Counted from the stretch's first letter, positions 50,188 to 58,837 are shown. The stretch: DNA of 64,000 bases from Comamonadaceae bacterium G21597-S1 (GCA_027214345.1 JAPWHR010000015.1:83955-147954); one strand, 5' to 3'. The notes: generated by a model from the letters alone, not told the origin. Numbers and translations: made by a program.

Positions 50188-51822
50188 GTGCACAAAGTCG
50201 AAGTGGCTCAACTGGCGGGACTGGCCGACCGCCAGCCCGCCCATGCCCTGGTGGGCGAGGTCGATCTTGTTGTCGTCCGTATGGACGATGCCGTGTCGGT
50301 GCTCTACGGTCGTTGCCTGCACCGCGGTGCGCTGATGGCAGACGGGCATGTCGCGGGCGAGAACCTGATCTGCGGCCTGCATGGCTGGGACTACCGCGTC
50401 GATACCGGCGTGTCCGCCTACAACAACCAGGAGGTATTGCAGAAGTTCACGGCCTGGGTCGAGGACGGCCGGGTATGGGTCGACGCGGACGAGATCCGTG
50501 CCTGGGCAGCCACACATCCGCAGCCATTCGATCGCAGCGCCTACCTGGGCATCTATGCCGACACCAGCCACGGAACCGACGAGGAGCCGCACAACGCCCT
50601 GATCCAGCGTTACGCCCGCGAAGGACTGTCCGGGACCGGCCACCACGGCGCGGTCGAAGCCATGGGCGTGCCGCGCGACCAGTTGCCGAGCTGGGACGAC
50701 ATCCAGATCTTGACGGCGCAGCTGCACCGGCCCCCGTTGCTGGACGAACAACCGGTCGGCACCGAGGTGGTCATCGGTCCCCGGGCCCGGCGGCCGTTGA
50801 AGCTCGCGATTCCGCTGCTGGTATCGGACATGAGCTTCGGCGCCCTGTCGGCTTCGGCCAAGGTGGCGCTGGCGCAGGGCGCCGAGCTGGCGGGCACCGG
50901 CATCTGTTCCGGTGAGGGAGGCATGTTGCCCGAGGAACAGCAAGCCAACTCGCGTTATTTCTACGAACTGGCCTCGGCGCGTTTCGGCTTCGGCTGGGAC
51001 AAGCTGGCCAAGGTGCAGGCCTTTCATTTCAAGGGCGGCCAGGCGGCCAAGACCGGCACCGGTGGCCACCTGCCCGGCCCCAAGGTCAACGACCGCATTG
51101 CCGAGGTGCGCGGCCTGCGCGCCGGTGAGCCGGCAATCTCGCCCGCACGTTTTCCGGACTGGACCGAACCACGCCAGATACACGACTTCGCCGCCGAGGT
51201 GCGCGAGCGCACCGGGGGCATTCCCATCGGTTACAAGCTGTCGGCACAACACATCGAAAAGGACATCGACGCGGCGCTCGAGGTCGGCGTCGACTACATC
51301 ATTCTCGACGGCCGCGGTGGCGGCACCGGGGCCGCACCCATCCTGTTTCGCGACAACATTTCGGTGCCGACCATTCCCGCGCTGGCGCGGGCGCGCCGCC
51401 ACCTCGACCGCTGCGGTTGCGGCGACGTCACGCTGATCATCACCGGCGGCCTGCGCAAGCCGGCCGATTTCGTCAAGGCACTGGCGCTGGGCGCCGATGC
51501 GATCGCCGTGTCGAACGCGGCGATACAGGCCATCGGCTGCATCGCCATGCGCGCCTGCCATACCAACAACTGCCCGGTCGGCATCGCGACGCAAAAGCCC
51601 CATCTCGTCGCGCGACTCGTGGTCGACAAGTCGGCGCAGCAGCTGGCCAATTTCTTCGCGGCCTCGGTCGCGTTAATGCAGCTCATGGCACGCGCGTGCG
51701 GCCACGACCACCTGTCGAAGCTGGCGCTCGACGACCTGACGACCTGGAAACGCGAGATGGCCGACCTCGCCGCCGTGCCGTATGGCGGCGTCGGCGCACG
51801 TGCTCCGCAGGTGGCACCATGA
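50188..51822 (+). CDS. Rieske domain fused to an FMN glutamate-synthase (GltB-2-like) domain
   Basis: A 544-residue cytoplasmic protein starting with GTG after AAGGAGG. Residues 1-100 form a Rieske ferredoxin domain with C43-L-H45 and C62-G-L-H65. The rest is the FMN-binding alpha/beta-barrel of glutamate synthase (LVSDMSFGALSASAKVALAQ, then HFKGGQAAKTGTGGHLPGPK and LDGRGGGTGAAP). The [3Fe-4S] cysteines of that family are kept as C451-x5-C457-x4-C462. No amidotransferase domain is present, so it resembles the stand-alone enzymes of which methylamine-glutamate N-methyltransferase subunit C is a member. Rieske, 3Fe-4S and FMN in one chain indicate an internal electron relay. Its stop overlaps the next gene (ATGA). 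The substrate is unknown. Confidence 0.88.
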   Translation: MHKVEVAQLAGLADRQPAHALVGEVDLVVVRMDDAVSVLYGRCLHRGALMADGHVAGENLICGLHGWDYRVDTGVSAYNNQEVLQKFTAWVEDGRVWVDADEIRAWAATHPQPFDRSAYLGIYADTSHGTDEEPHNALIQRYAREGLSGTGHHGAVEAMGVPRDQLPSWDDIQILTAQLHRPPLLDEQPVGTEVVIGPRARRPLKLAIPLLVSDMSFGALSASAKVALAQGAELAGTGICSGEGGMLPEEQQANSRYFYELASARFGFGWDKLAKVQAFHFKGGQAAKTGTGGHLPGPKVNDRIAEVRGLRAGEPAISPARFPDWTEPRQIHDFAAEVRERTGGIPIGYKLSAQHIEKDIDAALEVGVDYIILDGRGGGTGAAPILFRDNISVPTIPALARARRHLDRCGCGDVTLIITGGLRKPADFVKALALGADAIAVSNAAIQAIGCIAMRACHTNNCPVGIATQKPHLVARLVVDKSAQQLANFFAASVALMQLMARACGHDHLSKLALDDLTTWKREMADLAAVPYGGVGARAPQVAP

Positions 51823-53795
51823 ATGCGCCGGCATTGCAGTGGATCCGGGTGGCCGATGTACCGGACCTGCCCGAGGGTCGCGTGCGGTCGGTCACGGCAC
51901 GCAGCACGTCGATCTGCCTGTCGCACTTCCAGGGCCAGTGGGCCGCGATGGACAACCGCTGCCCGCACCAGGGCGGGCCGCTGGGCGAGGGCTCGATCGA
52001 GACCGGCGCGGATGGCCGGTGCTGGATTCGCTGCCCCTGGCATGGCTGGGACTTCGACCCTTTGAGCGGCAAACCGCCCGGCGGCCATGACGACAGCGGC
52101 CAGGCCCTGTATCCGGTGCAGGTTCGTGACGGCGCGGTCTTCGTCGGCCTGGAGCCGGAAGCCGAACACCAGCGCACCGTGACCGACGTGATGGCCGAGA
52201 CCATGGTCGCCTGGGGCGTGAAACGTGTGTTCGGCATGGTCGGGCATTCCAACCTGGGGTTGGCCGACGCGCTGCGGCGCCGGGCCGTCGACGCGGAGCT
52301 CAGCTACATCGGGGTGCGCCACGAAGGTGCCGCGTCCTTTGCCGCCTCCGCCTACGGCAAGCTCAGTGGGCGGCCGGCCGCCTGCCTCACGATCGCCGGG
52401 CCCGGCGCGACCAATTTGCTGACCGGCCTGTGGGACGCCAAGGTCGACCGCGCACCGGTGCTGGCCCTGACCGGACAGGTGCAGACGCAGGTGTTCGGGC
52501 CGGGCGCCTTCCAGGACATCGATCTGCAGTCGGCGTTCCAGGCCGTGACGCGTTTCTCGCAGACCGTGCTGGCGACCTCGAACCACGCCGAACTGATGAC
52601 TCTGGCCTGCAAGACGGCCCTGGTCGAGCGCGACGTGGCGCACCTGATCTTCCCGGACGATATCCAGACCTTGCCATCCAGCGCCATGGCGGGCAAGCCC
52701 AGCGGTCGCATCGGTGGCCATGGGGTGGTGCCGTCCGAAGCCGATCTGGCAAGGGCCGCTGCCATGATCAACGCCGCCAGGCGGCCGATGGTCGTCATCG
52801 GGCATGGCGCGGTCGAGGCGCGCGCCGCCGTGATCGCACTGGCCGAGTGCATCGGCGCGCCGGTCGCCACTACCTTCAAGGGCAAGGGCCTGATCGCGGA
52901 CCACCATCCACTCGCGGCCGGCGTGCTGGGGCGTTCGGGCACGCCGGTCGCGAGCTGGTTCATGAACGAGGCCGACTTGATCGTGTCACTCGGATCCTCG
53001 TTCGCCAACCACACCGGCATCGACCGCAGCAAGCCCATCATCCAGGTGGATTTCGAACGCATGCAACTGGGCCGCTTCCATCCGGTGGCGCTGCCGGTGT
53101 GGGGCGAGATCGGCGCCTTTTGCGATGCGATGGCGCCGCGCCTGTCACGGGCGGCAGGCGCGGCCGAGCAGCGCGCCGAACTGGCTGGGCGCTGGTCCAT
53201 GTGGCGCGACGAGAAACGCAGGCGTCTGGCTGAAACGCGCGGCCAGGGCATCCATTCGGCAGCGGTGTTCGACGTGCTCACCCGGCTTTGCCCGGCCGAC
53301 GCGATCATCGCCGTCGATGTCGGCAACAACACCTATTCGTTCGGCCGCTATTTCGAGACCCAGGGCCAGCGCGTGCTGATGTCGGGCTACTTGGGCTCGA
53401 TCGGATTCAGCCTGCCGGCGGCGATGGGCGCCTGGGCCGCGACGCAGGACCTGGAGGAGTTTGCCGGGCGCAAGGTGGTGTCGATCTCGGGCGACGGCGG
53501 ATTCGGCCAATACGCGATGGAGTTCACCACCGCTGTCAAATACGGCATGGACATCACCCACGTGTTGCTGAACAACGGCCAGCTCGGCAAGATCTCGAAG
53601 GAGCAACGGGCTGGCCACTGGCCGGTCTGGGAAACCGACCTGCGCAACCCATCGTTCGCGATGTTCGCCCGGCAATGCGGGGGCCACGGCGTGAAGGTGA
53701 CGGACGTCGACGGACTGGAGCAGGCCATCGCGCAGGCGCTGGCAGTCGACGGGCCGGCGCTGGTGGAGGTGATGACGGATCCGGACGCGGTCTGA
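51819..53795 (+). CDS. Rieske domain fused to a pyruvate oxidase/acetolactate synthase-like ThDP enzyme
   Basis: A 658-residue fusion. Residues 1-112 are a Rieske domain with C48-P-H50 and C72-P-W-H75; the 21-residue spacing is longer than usual and contains an extra Cys68. From about residue 118 comes a three-domain ThDP enzyme. The cofactor-activating Glu169 is in RHEGAASFAASAY, a central FAD/ADP-type domain ends with VDFERMQLGRFHPV, and the diphosphate motif runs from G558-D-G to N585-N586. It most resembles quinone-linked pyruvate oxidases. Fusion to a Rieske centre suggests that electrons from an oxidative decarboxylation leave through [2Fe-2S]. It is translationally coupled to the Rieske-GltB gene. 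Confidence 0.88.
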   Translation: MNAPALQWIRVADVPDLPEGRVRSVTARSTSICLSHFQGQWAAMDNRCPHQGGPLGEGSIETGADGRCWIRCPWHGWDFDPLSGKPPGGHDDSGQALYPVQVRDGAVFVGLEPEAEHQRTVTDVMAETMVAWGVKRVFGMVGHSNLGLADALRRRAVDAELSYIGVRHEGAASFAASAYGKLSGRPAACLTIAGPGATNLLTGLWDAKVDRAPVLALTGQVQTQVFGPGAFQDIDLQSAFQAVTRFSQTVLATSNHAELMTLACKTALVERDVAHLIFPDDIQTLPSSAMAGKPSGRIGGHGVVPSEADLARAAAMINAARRPMVVIGHGAVEARAAVIALAECIGAPVATTFKGKGLIADHHPLAAGVLGRSGTPVASWFMNEADLIVSLGSSFANHTGIDRSKPIIQVDFERMQLGRFHPVALPVWGEIGAFCDAMAPRLSRAAGAAEQRAELAGRWSMWRDEKRRRLAETRGQGIHSAAVFDVLTRLCPADAIIAVDVGNNTYSFGRYFETQGQRVLMSGYLGSIGFSLPAAMGAWAATQDLEEFAGRKVVSISGDGGFGQYAMEFTTAVKYGMDITHVLLNNGQLGKISKEQRAGHWPVWETDLRNPSFAMFARQCGGHGVKVTDVDGLEQAIAQALAVDGPALVEVMTDPDAV

Positions 53796-53925
53796 GCGCC
53801 GCCGACGGGCGACCACGCCAGCCTTGCGGGCACGTCCGGGTGCACCATCCACTGCCACAACCGCGCCCGTGGCGCCGTGCTGTGCGCCCGGCCGGCGTGA
53901 CGAGGCACCGCCCGAGCCCGTCGGA

Positions 53926-55167
53926 TCAGGGCCGCGGCTGGGGCCGTTTGCGTCGCGCGGCGACGCCCAGCAGTCCCAGGCCGGCCAGCAGCATCGCGTA
54001 GGTTTCGGGCTCGGGGATTGCGGCCGCGAATCCGAGCTGGTCGCTGGCCACCCGTTGCAGTGCGAGCGCCTGTGCCACGCTGATGCCCAGTTCCTGCGCC
54101 GCGATCTCGCCGGCGCCCAGGCTGGCCGGATCGAGTCCGGTCAGGGTGCCGAACAGCGTCAGTGCGCTGAGATACGAGCCGTACTTGCTGGCGTGGGTTC
54201 CGTCGTCGAACCACAGGTCGATCAAGCCGTCGGTGAGAGCGTCGGCGGCATACATGTCGCGTGTCGCGACGCCGCTGGTGACCGCGCGCAGGAAGGATTC
54301 GCCCACCGGCGCGATGGCCGAGAAACCGATGCTGCCGTCTGCCGTGGCCTGGTCGAATGCCGCCTGGTAACCGGCCTTGAGCTCGGCCGTCATCGATTCC
54401 AGGTCGTTGAAATACGTGGTCGCGGCATTGCCAGTGCGGGTCACGGCGCCGGTCGTCTCGTCGGTCTGCGTGACCAAGGCGCCGTCCACCAGATTGGGTC
54501 GGGCCCAGGTCTGGTACAGGAACATTTCGGTGGCGGCGCTGGCGAAGCTGTTGGTGTACGAGCCGCGATCGATGCTGCAGGTGCCCGACGATATGCCCGC
54601 CGCGATACAGGCGGCCTGCCGCTCGGCGGAGGTGGCGCCAGCGAACGCGTCGCGGTTGCGCAGCGTTCCGGTCGGGTCGCTGGAATGCACGAAGTCCTCG
54701 ATCGCGTCGGCGTAGTAGCGGAAATACTCCGGGTTGGACGCCAGGCCCGGCCGGCGCAGCAGCGGTTCGTCGCTTTGTTCCTGCAACACGACCTTGTTCC
54801 AGGTCTGCGACGCGATATTGCCCCGCATGTCCCAGCCCGCCGGATTGCTGTTGAGCATGTGGCCGCGCAGCGACGCAGCATTGCGGGTGGACAATGCCAC
54901 GTCGTAGTCCAGTCCGGCCTGCACCGTGAACTGTTTGAAGATGCCGGCCACGCCGCCCCAGGGATGCGGTTCGAAGGCATTGCTGCCGTCCGGGTTGGCC
55001 AGCCACATTGGCGCGGTCAGGTCCCGCACGTTGGCGGTGTTGTAGCTCATCACCGGGTCGACCCGGCCGAAGGTATAGCTGTTGCCGACGAACAGCACCG
55101 ATATCGGATCGGCCTGGGCCGCGCCCAGTGCAAGCGCGGAAAGGGTCACTGCGAGCAGTCTTCTCAC
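53926..55167 (-). CDS. Secreted PEP-CTERM protein with SGNH-like GNSYT motif
   Basis: A 413-residue exported protein. GTG at 55167 has AGGAGA 5 bases upstream and opens a signal peptide (RRLLAVTLSALALGAAQA). Right after it comes VLFVGNSYTFG, where Ser30 matches the block I nucleophile position of SGNH-type hydrolases, and a late DDGTHASKYG could supply Asp and His. The end IPEPETYAMLLAGLGLLGVAARRKR is a PEP-CTERM sorting signal (Pro-Glu-Pro, TM helix, basic tail) processed by an exosortase, which is not in this window. A carbohydrate esterase or similar extracellular role fits but is unproven. Confidence 0.87.
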   Translation of the reverse strand: MRRLLAVTLSALALGAAQADPISVLFVGNSYTFGRVDPVMSYNTANVRDLTAPMWLANPDGSNAFEPHPWGGVAGIFKQFTVQAGLDYDVALSTRNAASLRGHMLNSNPAGWDMRGNIASQTWNKVVLQEQSDEPLLRRPGLASNPEYFRYYADAIEDFVHSSDPTGTLRNRDAFAGATSAERQAACIAAGISSGTCSIDRGSYTNSFASAATEMFLYQTWARPNLVDGALVTQTDETTGAVTRTGNAATTYFNDLESMTAELKAGYQAAFDQATADGSIGFSAIAPVGESFLRAVTSGVATRDMYAADALTDGLIDLWFDDGTHASKYGSYLSALTLFGTLTGLDPASLGAGEIAAQELGISVAQALALQRVASDQLGFAAAIPEPETYAMLLAGLGLLGVAARRKRPQPRP

Positions 55168-55254
55168 GGGGGTCTCCTGGTAGGTGGCGGCACCGCGGCC
55201 GACGGAGCCGGCTGCGCGCGGTTGCCACGATAAGGAGTGGCTGCCCGATTGCCT

Positions 55255-55272
55255 ACTGTGGCGTTCCACAGT
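55255..55272. promoter_or_regulatory. Inverted repeat in the divergent PEP-CTERM promoter region
   Basis: ACTGTGG (55255-55261) and CCACAGT (55266-55272) are perfect inverted arms around CGTT. It lies in the 264-base region between the divergent PEP-CTERM genes, 88 bases from one start and 160 from the other. It may be an operator for a shared regulator. No T-run follows it. Confidence 0.4.
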
Positions 55273-55431
55273 GGTGTTTACCCTGATGTTGGCCGAGGGC
55301 GAAGCCGGCCGCCGGTCCTGAGCCTGGACGGCCGGGTAGCCAGCGGCGGGCGCGCTGTACTACCATCGAATCGCAAGACCCCGCAGCAACGCGGCTGGTG
55401 GCCTCCAGCCGCAGACAGCAAGGAGGTGACG

Positions 55432-56661
55432 ATGCGCAGGATTCTCGCCATCGCGGCGCTGGTGGCAGGCACCGCGGTATCCGGCCCGGTGGCGGCGCTG
55501 CAGTCGACGCTGCTGCCCCAGTCCTTCGACACCCCGGTGTTCCTGACCGCTCCGGCGGGCGACTCGCGGCTGTTCATTGTCGAGAAGGCGGGCCGCATCC
55601 AGATGCTCGACAACGGCGTGTTATCGACCTACCTGGACCTGTCCGGCCAGGTGAACAGCGCGGGCGAACGAGGGTTGCTGGGGTTGGCCTTCGACCCGGA
55701 CTTCGGCAACAACCATCGTTTCTACGTGAACTACATCGGCATCGACTTCGACACCAAGGTGTCGGCGTTCACCGCGCCGTCGGCCAGTGCCGCCAGCGTC
55801 GACATCGCGACCGGGCAGACGGTGCTGTCGATCGCGCAACCGGCCGGCCGCGACAACCACAAGGCGGGCTGGATCGGTTTTCGTTCCACCGACCCTGGCC
55901 AGTTGTACGTGGCCACCGGTGATGGCGGCAGCGGCGACGACCCCGACAACCTGGCGCAGGACCTGGGCAGCAACCTGGGCAAGATCCTGCGCGTGACGCC
56001 GTCGGCCGGCGGTGGCTACACCGTGCCGCAGGACAACCCGTTCGTAGGCGTCGCCGGCAACGACGAGATATGGGCCTACGGCCTGCGCAATCCGTATCGC
56101 AACAGCTTCGACCGCCTGAACGGCGATTTCTGGATCGCCGACGTCGGGCAGAACGCGCGGGAAGAAGTCAACCTGGAGTTGAACGGTGCCGCCGGCGGCG
56201 TCAATTACGGCTGGCGTGCCCGCGAAGGCAGCGTCGACAACCCCGCCGTGCCCGACGCCAAACCGGTCGGCGCGGTCGAACCGTTCTTCGAATATGCCCA
56301 CGGCACGTACGGCCAGTCCGTGATCGGCGGCTACGTCTATCGCGGCAACGCCGAGCCCGGCCTGGACGGCAGCTATTTCTTCGGCGACTTCGTGTCGGGC
56401 CGCATCTTCACGCTGCGTACCGGTGCCGGTGGCGCCATCGACGTGACCGAGCGCACGGCCGAACTGGGTACGCCGTTCGGCGCGTTCCAGCTCAGCTCCT
56501 TCGGCGAGGACGGCCTGGGCAACCTGTACGCGATGGGCATCAACGGCCAGGTGGTGCTGATTGCGGCGGCCGTTCCGGAGCCGTCCACCTGGGCCATACT
56601 GCTCGCAGGAACGGTGCTGCTCGGAGCTTTCGCCGCCCGCCGGGGCCGGCGGCGCATGTGA
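55432..56661 (+). CDS. PQQ-type sugar dehydrogenase (glucose/sorbosone dehydrogenase fold) with PEP-CTERM
   Basis: A 409-residue exported protein. ATG at 55432 follows the near-perfect AAGGAGGTGAC and starts a signal peptide ending PVAALQ. The body is a beta-propeller of the soluble sugar dehydrogenase (GSDH) family. FDTPVFLTAPAGDSRLFIVE, ERGLLGLAFDPDFGNNHRFYV and YVATGDGGSGDDPDNLAQD mark blades and the typical calcium/PQQ region, with AYGLRNPYRNSFD later. It ends AVPEPSTWAILLAGTVLLG plus an Arg-rich tail, a PEP-CTERM signal for exosortase sorting. The enzyme would oxidise sugars outside the cell or at its surface. It is divergent from another PEP-CTERM gene. Confidence 0.9.
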   Translation: MRRILAIAALVAGTAVSGPVAALQSTLLPQSFDTPVFLTAPAGDSRLFIVEKAGRIQMLDNGVLSTYLDLSGQVNSAGERGLLGLAFDPDFGNNHRFYVNYIGIDFDTKVSAFTAPSASAASVDIATGQTVLSIAQPAGRDNHKAGWIGFRSTDPGQLYVATGDGGSGDDPDNLAQDLGSNLGKILRVTPSAGGGYTVPQDNPFVGVAGNDEIWAYGLRNPYRNSFDRLNGDFWIADVGQNAREEVNLELNGAAGGVNYGWRAREGSVDNPAVPDAKPVGAVEPFFEYAHGTYGQSVIGGYVYRGNAEPGLDGSYFFGDFVSGRIFTLRTGAGGAIDVTERTAELGTPFGAFQLSSFGEDGLGNLYAMGINGQVVLIAAAVPEPSTWAILLAGTVLLGAFAARRGRRRM

Positions 56662-56983
56662 CGCGCGCCGGTCGGCGCGCGGCAGCGATGCTCACGAACT
56701 GAGCAGGAAGTTGTGCCGCAAGCGGTTGATATAAAAGAACTTTTTGAGCTATTGGTCAGATCGTACCCGCCGGCATACCCGCTGAACATTTGGCTGCGTG
56801 TGATGAACTTCGCGCAACGCAAAACGACGCTCTACAAATTGGCGGGAATTGTCCAAACAGGCTCTTGCTGCAGCAGATTGGCCGCCGCCGTGATGCCGCG
56901 CCTGCGCGGTGCATTCAGCTACTGAAGAAGAGGACGATTCCCTTGCGGCTTTGACACGCGCGTGAAGCAGGGCGGGGCGTTTC
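56662..56983. other. AT-richer intergenic stretch at the left edge of the relic island
   Basis: Base composition drops after about 56700 (for example TATAAAAGAACTTTTTGAGC at 56731). An open frame of 70 codons (56713-56925, GTG start) has no ribosome-binding site or recognisable domain and I do not call it. The stretch includes the left ychF-like repeat at 56693-56712 and is probably remnant DNA of the inserted island. Confidence 0.6.
56693..56712. repeat. Candidate left attachment site, copy of the ychF 3' end
   Basis: CACGAACTGAGCAGGAAGTT here corresponds to CAGGAACTGAACAGGAAATT at 59871-59890, in the same orientation (17 of 20 identical). Read on the - strand it would encode NFLLSS-stop, against NFLFSS-stop in YchF. 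Confidence 0.55.
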
Positions 56984-57886
56984 TCAAGCCCACTGCAAGG
57001 AATGAGGGTGCCAGGTGGCCGTCGCCTCACTTTTGGCGGCGGCTACCTGAGTAGGCGGCCACAGCATGTCGTCCAGCAGCGCGATGGTGTCACGCAAGCT
57101 GTCTGCTGCGATGCTGTTCTTTTTCAGAAATGCCTGCCACTGCCGCAGCTTGGCAGAGTCCTCGCTGAACTGGTTCGTCAGGGCAAGCGGGCGCTCGGTG
57201 GGTAGCGCAGTCTGGCGCCGCGCAAAGGTGGCGGCTATTGCCACGGCCAGCGTGGCGCCATCCAGTTCCGTGCGTCGCGCAATCACCGCCAGGTCGAAGA
57301 AGTCCTTCATACGGCTGTTCGCTTGACCCAGCATCACCATGGCGTGGTACTTTTCGGCGATCACTGTGTAGACCGGATAGACCCGCAGCGTAGGGGCCTG
57401 GAAGCCGGCAAGCAAGGTGGGGTAGACCACGATTTGCGGCGCTGGGGTCACGGCGTCACCGAAGCCCACATCGATGTGCAGCGCGCAGCGCGCGGAGCCT
57501 ATGCGTGCGGCCAGCGTGATGCGAGTGCCGCCGTAGGTGTTGTCTTCACGAATGGCCTGCGCCTTGACGGATTCTGGGTCAAATGCGATGCCGTCGCCGA
57601 GGTCCATGGCAGCGACTTCACGGAACGTGGCGATCAGGTGCGCCTCATCGTCGGGGCCGAAGCCCAACAAGTCAGCATCACGCGTCGGGCGGTGCGGGGT
57701 GTTGTACCACAGCGCAAAGAGCAGGGCCCCTTTGAGCAAGAATCGGTCAGCATGCGGTGAGGTGCTGAGGCGCAGCAGCAGGCGCTCCAGCGCAAAGCGG
57801 TTGAGCAGCAGGTTGTAGTCGTCACCGCGCTGCTTGGCCAGCGTCAGCAGCCGCGTAAGGATGGAGGCAGATAGATTCCCGCTCAT
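56984..57886 (-). CDS. AbiEii-type nucleotidyltransferase toxin
   Basis: A 300-residue AbiEii/AbiGii-family toxin of a type IV-like toxin-antitoxin and phage-abortive system. The nucleotidyltransferase core is visible: FLLKGALLFALW is followed by RPTRDADLLGFG, with the metal-binding D70 and D72. A later EKYHAMVMLGQANSRMKDFFDL, around residue 190, is the diagnostic AbiEii helix. AbiEii enzymes add nucleotides to tRNA or use GTP to block growth. Its ATG overlaps the antitoxin stop (ATGA). Codon and base composition are less GC-rich than the neighbouring chromosomal genes, fitting transfer. Confidence 0.92.
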   Translation of the reverse strand: MSGNLSASILTRLLTLAKQRGDDYNLLLNRFALERLLLRLSTSPHADRFLLKGALLFALWYNTPHRPTRDADLLGFGPDDEAHLIATFREVAAMDLGDGIAFDPESVKAQAIREDNTYGGTRITLAARIGSARCALHIDVGFGDAVTPAPQIVVYPTLLAGFQAPTLRVYPVYTVIAEKYHAMVMLGQANSRMKDFFDLAVIARRTELDGATLAVAIAATFARRQTALPTERPLALTNQFSEDSAKLRQWQAFLKKNSIAADSLRDTIALLDDMLWPPTQVAAAKSEATATWHPHSLQWA

Positions 57887-58482
57887 GCGGCCACCGTCTC
57901 CAGGTACGGCTGCATGACACGTTCAACCCGGTTGATCTTGGCAAAGTGGTTCAGTTCGGCCATGGTGAGCTTGCGGCTGCGCCAGGCATCCTTTAGTGCC
58001 TCCAGTGCCACATCGAGGCCGATCTTGTTGCGGAACTTGAAGCAGTCGGCCACCGTCTTGGCGACGCTGTAGACGCGAATCGGTGCGCCTTGCTCCGTCA
58101 TGGTCTGTATGCCTTCGGAATAGGCCTCACCCCGCAGGCGCACGACCCGAAGCAGGGGGTAGCCCAGCGTCGGAGTTTGTGTGGCCTCCGGCAGTGCGAC
58201 CCAAACCTCGTGTGGCATTTGGGTGCCAATGCCGTGGAACTGCAGCGCGCTCAGCAGACACAGTACGGCCTTTGGCACGCGCTGGCACACTTCGATCAAG
58301 GTCTGGTGTTCGGTGATTTCAGCATCCGGCAGGCTGTACAGGCCCCGGGCCACCCGTTGCAGCTTGCCAGCCTGGTGCAGGCTGAGCAGTAGTTGTGGCG
58401 ACCAGCCGTGCTGGCGTACATCTGCTGCGCGCAGCACATGTCGGTGCCGCGCCAACTCAAGGATGTCGGCGGATTGGCTCAT
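57883..58482 (-). CDS. AbiEi-type antitoxin/regulator
   Basis: A 199-residue partner of the AbiEii toxin. The N-terminal winged helix (VLRAADVRQHGWSPQLLLSL, then GKLQRVARGLYSLPDA) is the AbiEi_4-type DNA-binding domain that autoregulates the operon. The C-terminal domain (YSVAKTVADCFKFRNKIGLDVALEAL) neutralises the toxin in characterised systems. I prefer ATG at 58482 over ATG at 58506 because a promoter-like TTGAAA and AT-rich segment lies across the latter. It is first in the two-gene operon and overlaps the toxin by four bases. Confidence 0.9.
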   Translation of the reverse strand: MSQSADILELARHRHVLRAADVRQHGWSPQLLLSLHQAGKLQRVARGLYSLPDAEITEHQTLIEVCQRVPKAVLCLLSALQFHGIGTQMPHEVWVALPEATQTPTLGYPLLRVVRLRGEAYSEGIQTMTEQGAPIRVYSVAKTVADCFKFRNKIGLDVALEALKDAWRSRKLTMAELNHFAKINRVERVMQPYLETVAA

Positions 58483-58837
58483 TGGTCCCGAGTTTAATAT
58501 TCGCATTACTTATTTTCAAGTGATGCGTTTATTAACTGATTCGACCTGATATGGGCTTCACAACTCACCAGCCTTGCGCATGGCGTGAGGGTCGCGCAGG
58601 AGCGACAGCCCTGAATCGATATCTCCACCCCAGCCCCCTTGCTGTTTTTGCTGTTCCTGCGGTTCAACGAGCCCGCGAGCGGCAACTTCCGGTGCAAAGC
58701 AGCAAGAACAGCAAGAACAGCAGGGCCCCCGGGGCCGAAAGAGCGACGGAACCGCAACTCAGGCCGAGCCTCCGCCGGCTTTGGGTTGCGTTGCGGCGAT
58801 CTCGGCAGGCGTCCCGCCGCTTGCCGCCTGTTCCCAC
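58483..58837. other. Non-coding stretch between AbiEi and the integrase remnant
   Basis: I see no gene in these 355 bases. AT-rich sequence at 58486-58545 probably holds the abiE promoter (on the - strand TTGAAA, then TATTAA-like). Further along, AGCAAGAACAGCAAGAACAG (about 58706-58725) is a tandem AGCAAGAAC repeat, loosely complementary to CTTGCTGTTTTTGCTGTTCC at about 58639-58658, so a long imperfect hairpin can form. Its meaning is unknown. Confidence 0.5.

Noticed and set aside
56713-56925. 70-codon frame at the island edge
   Set aside because: GTG start without a ribosome-binding site, no recognisable domain, in probable remnant DNA.
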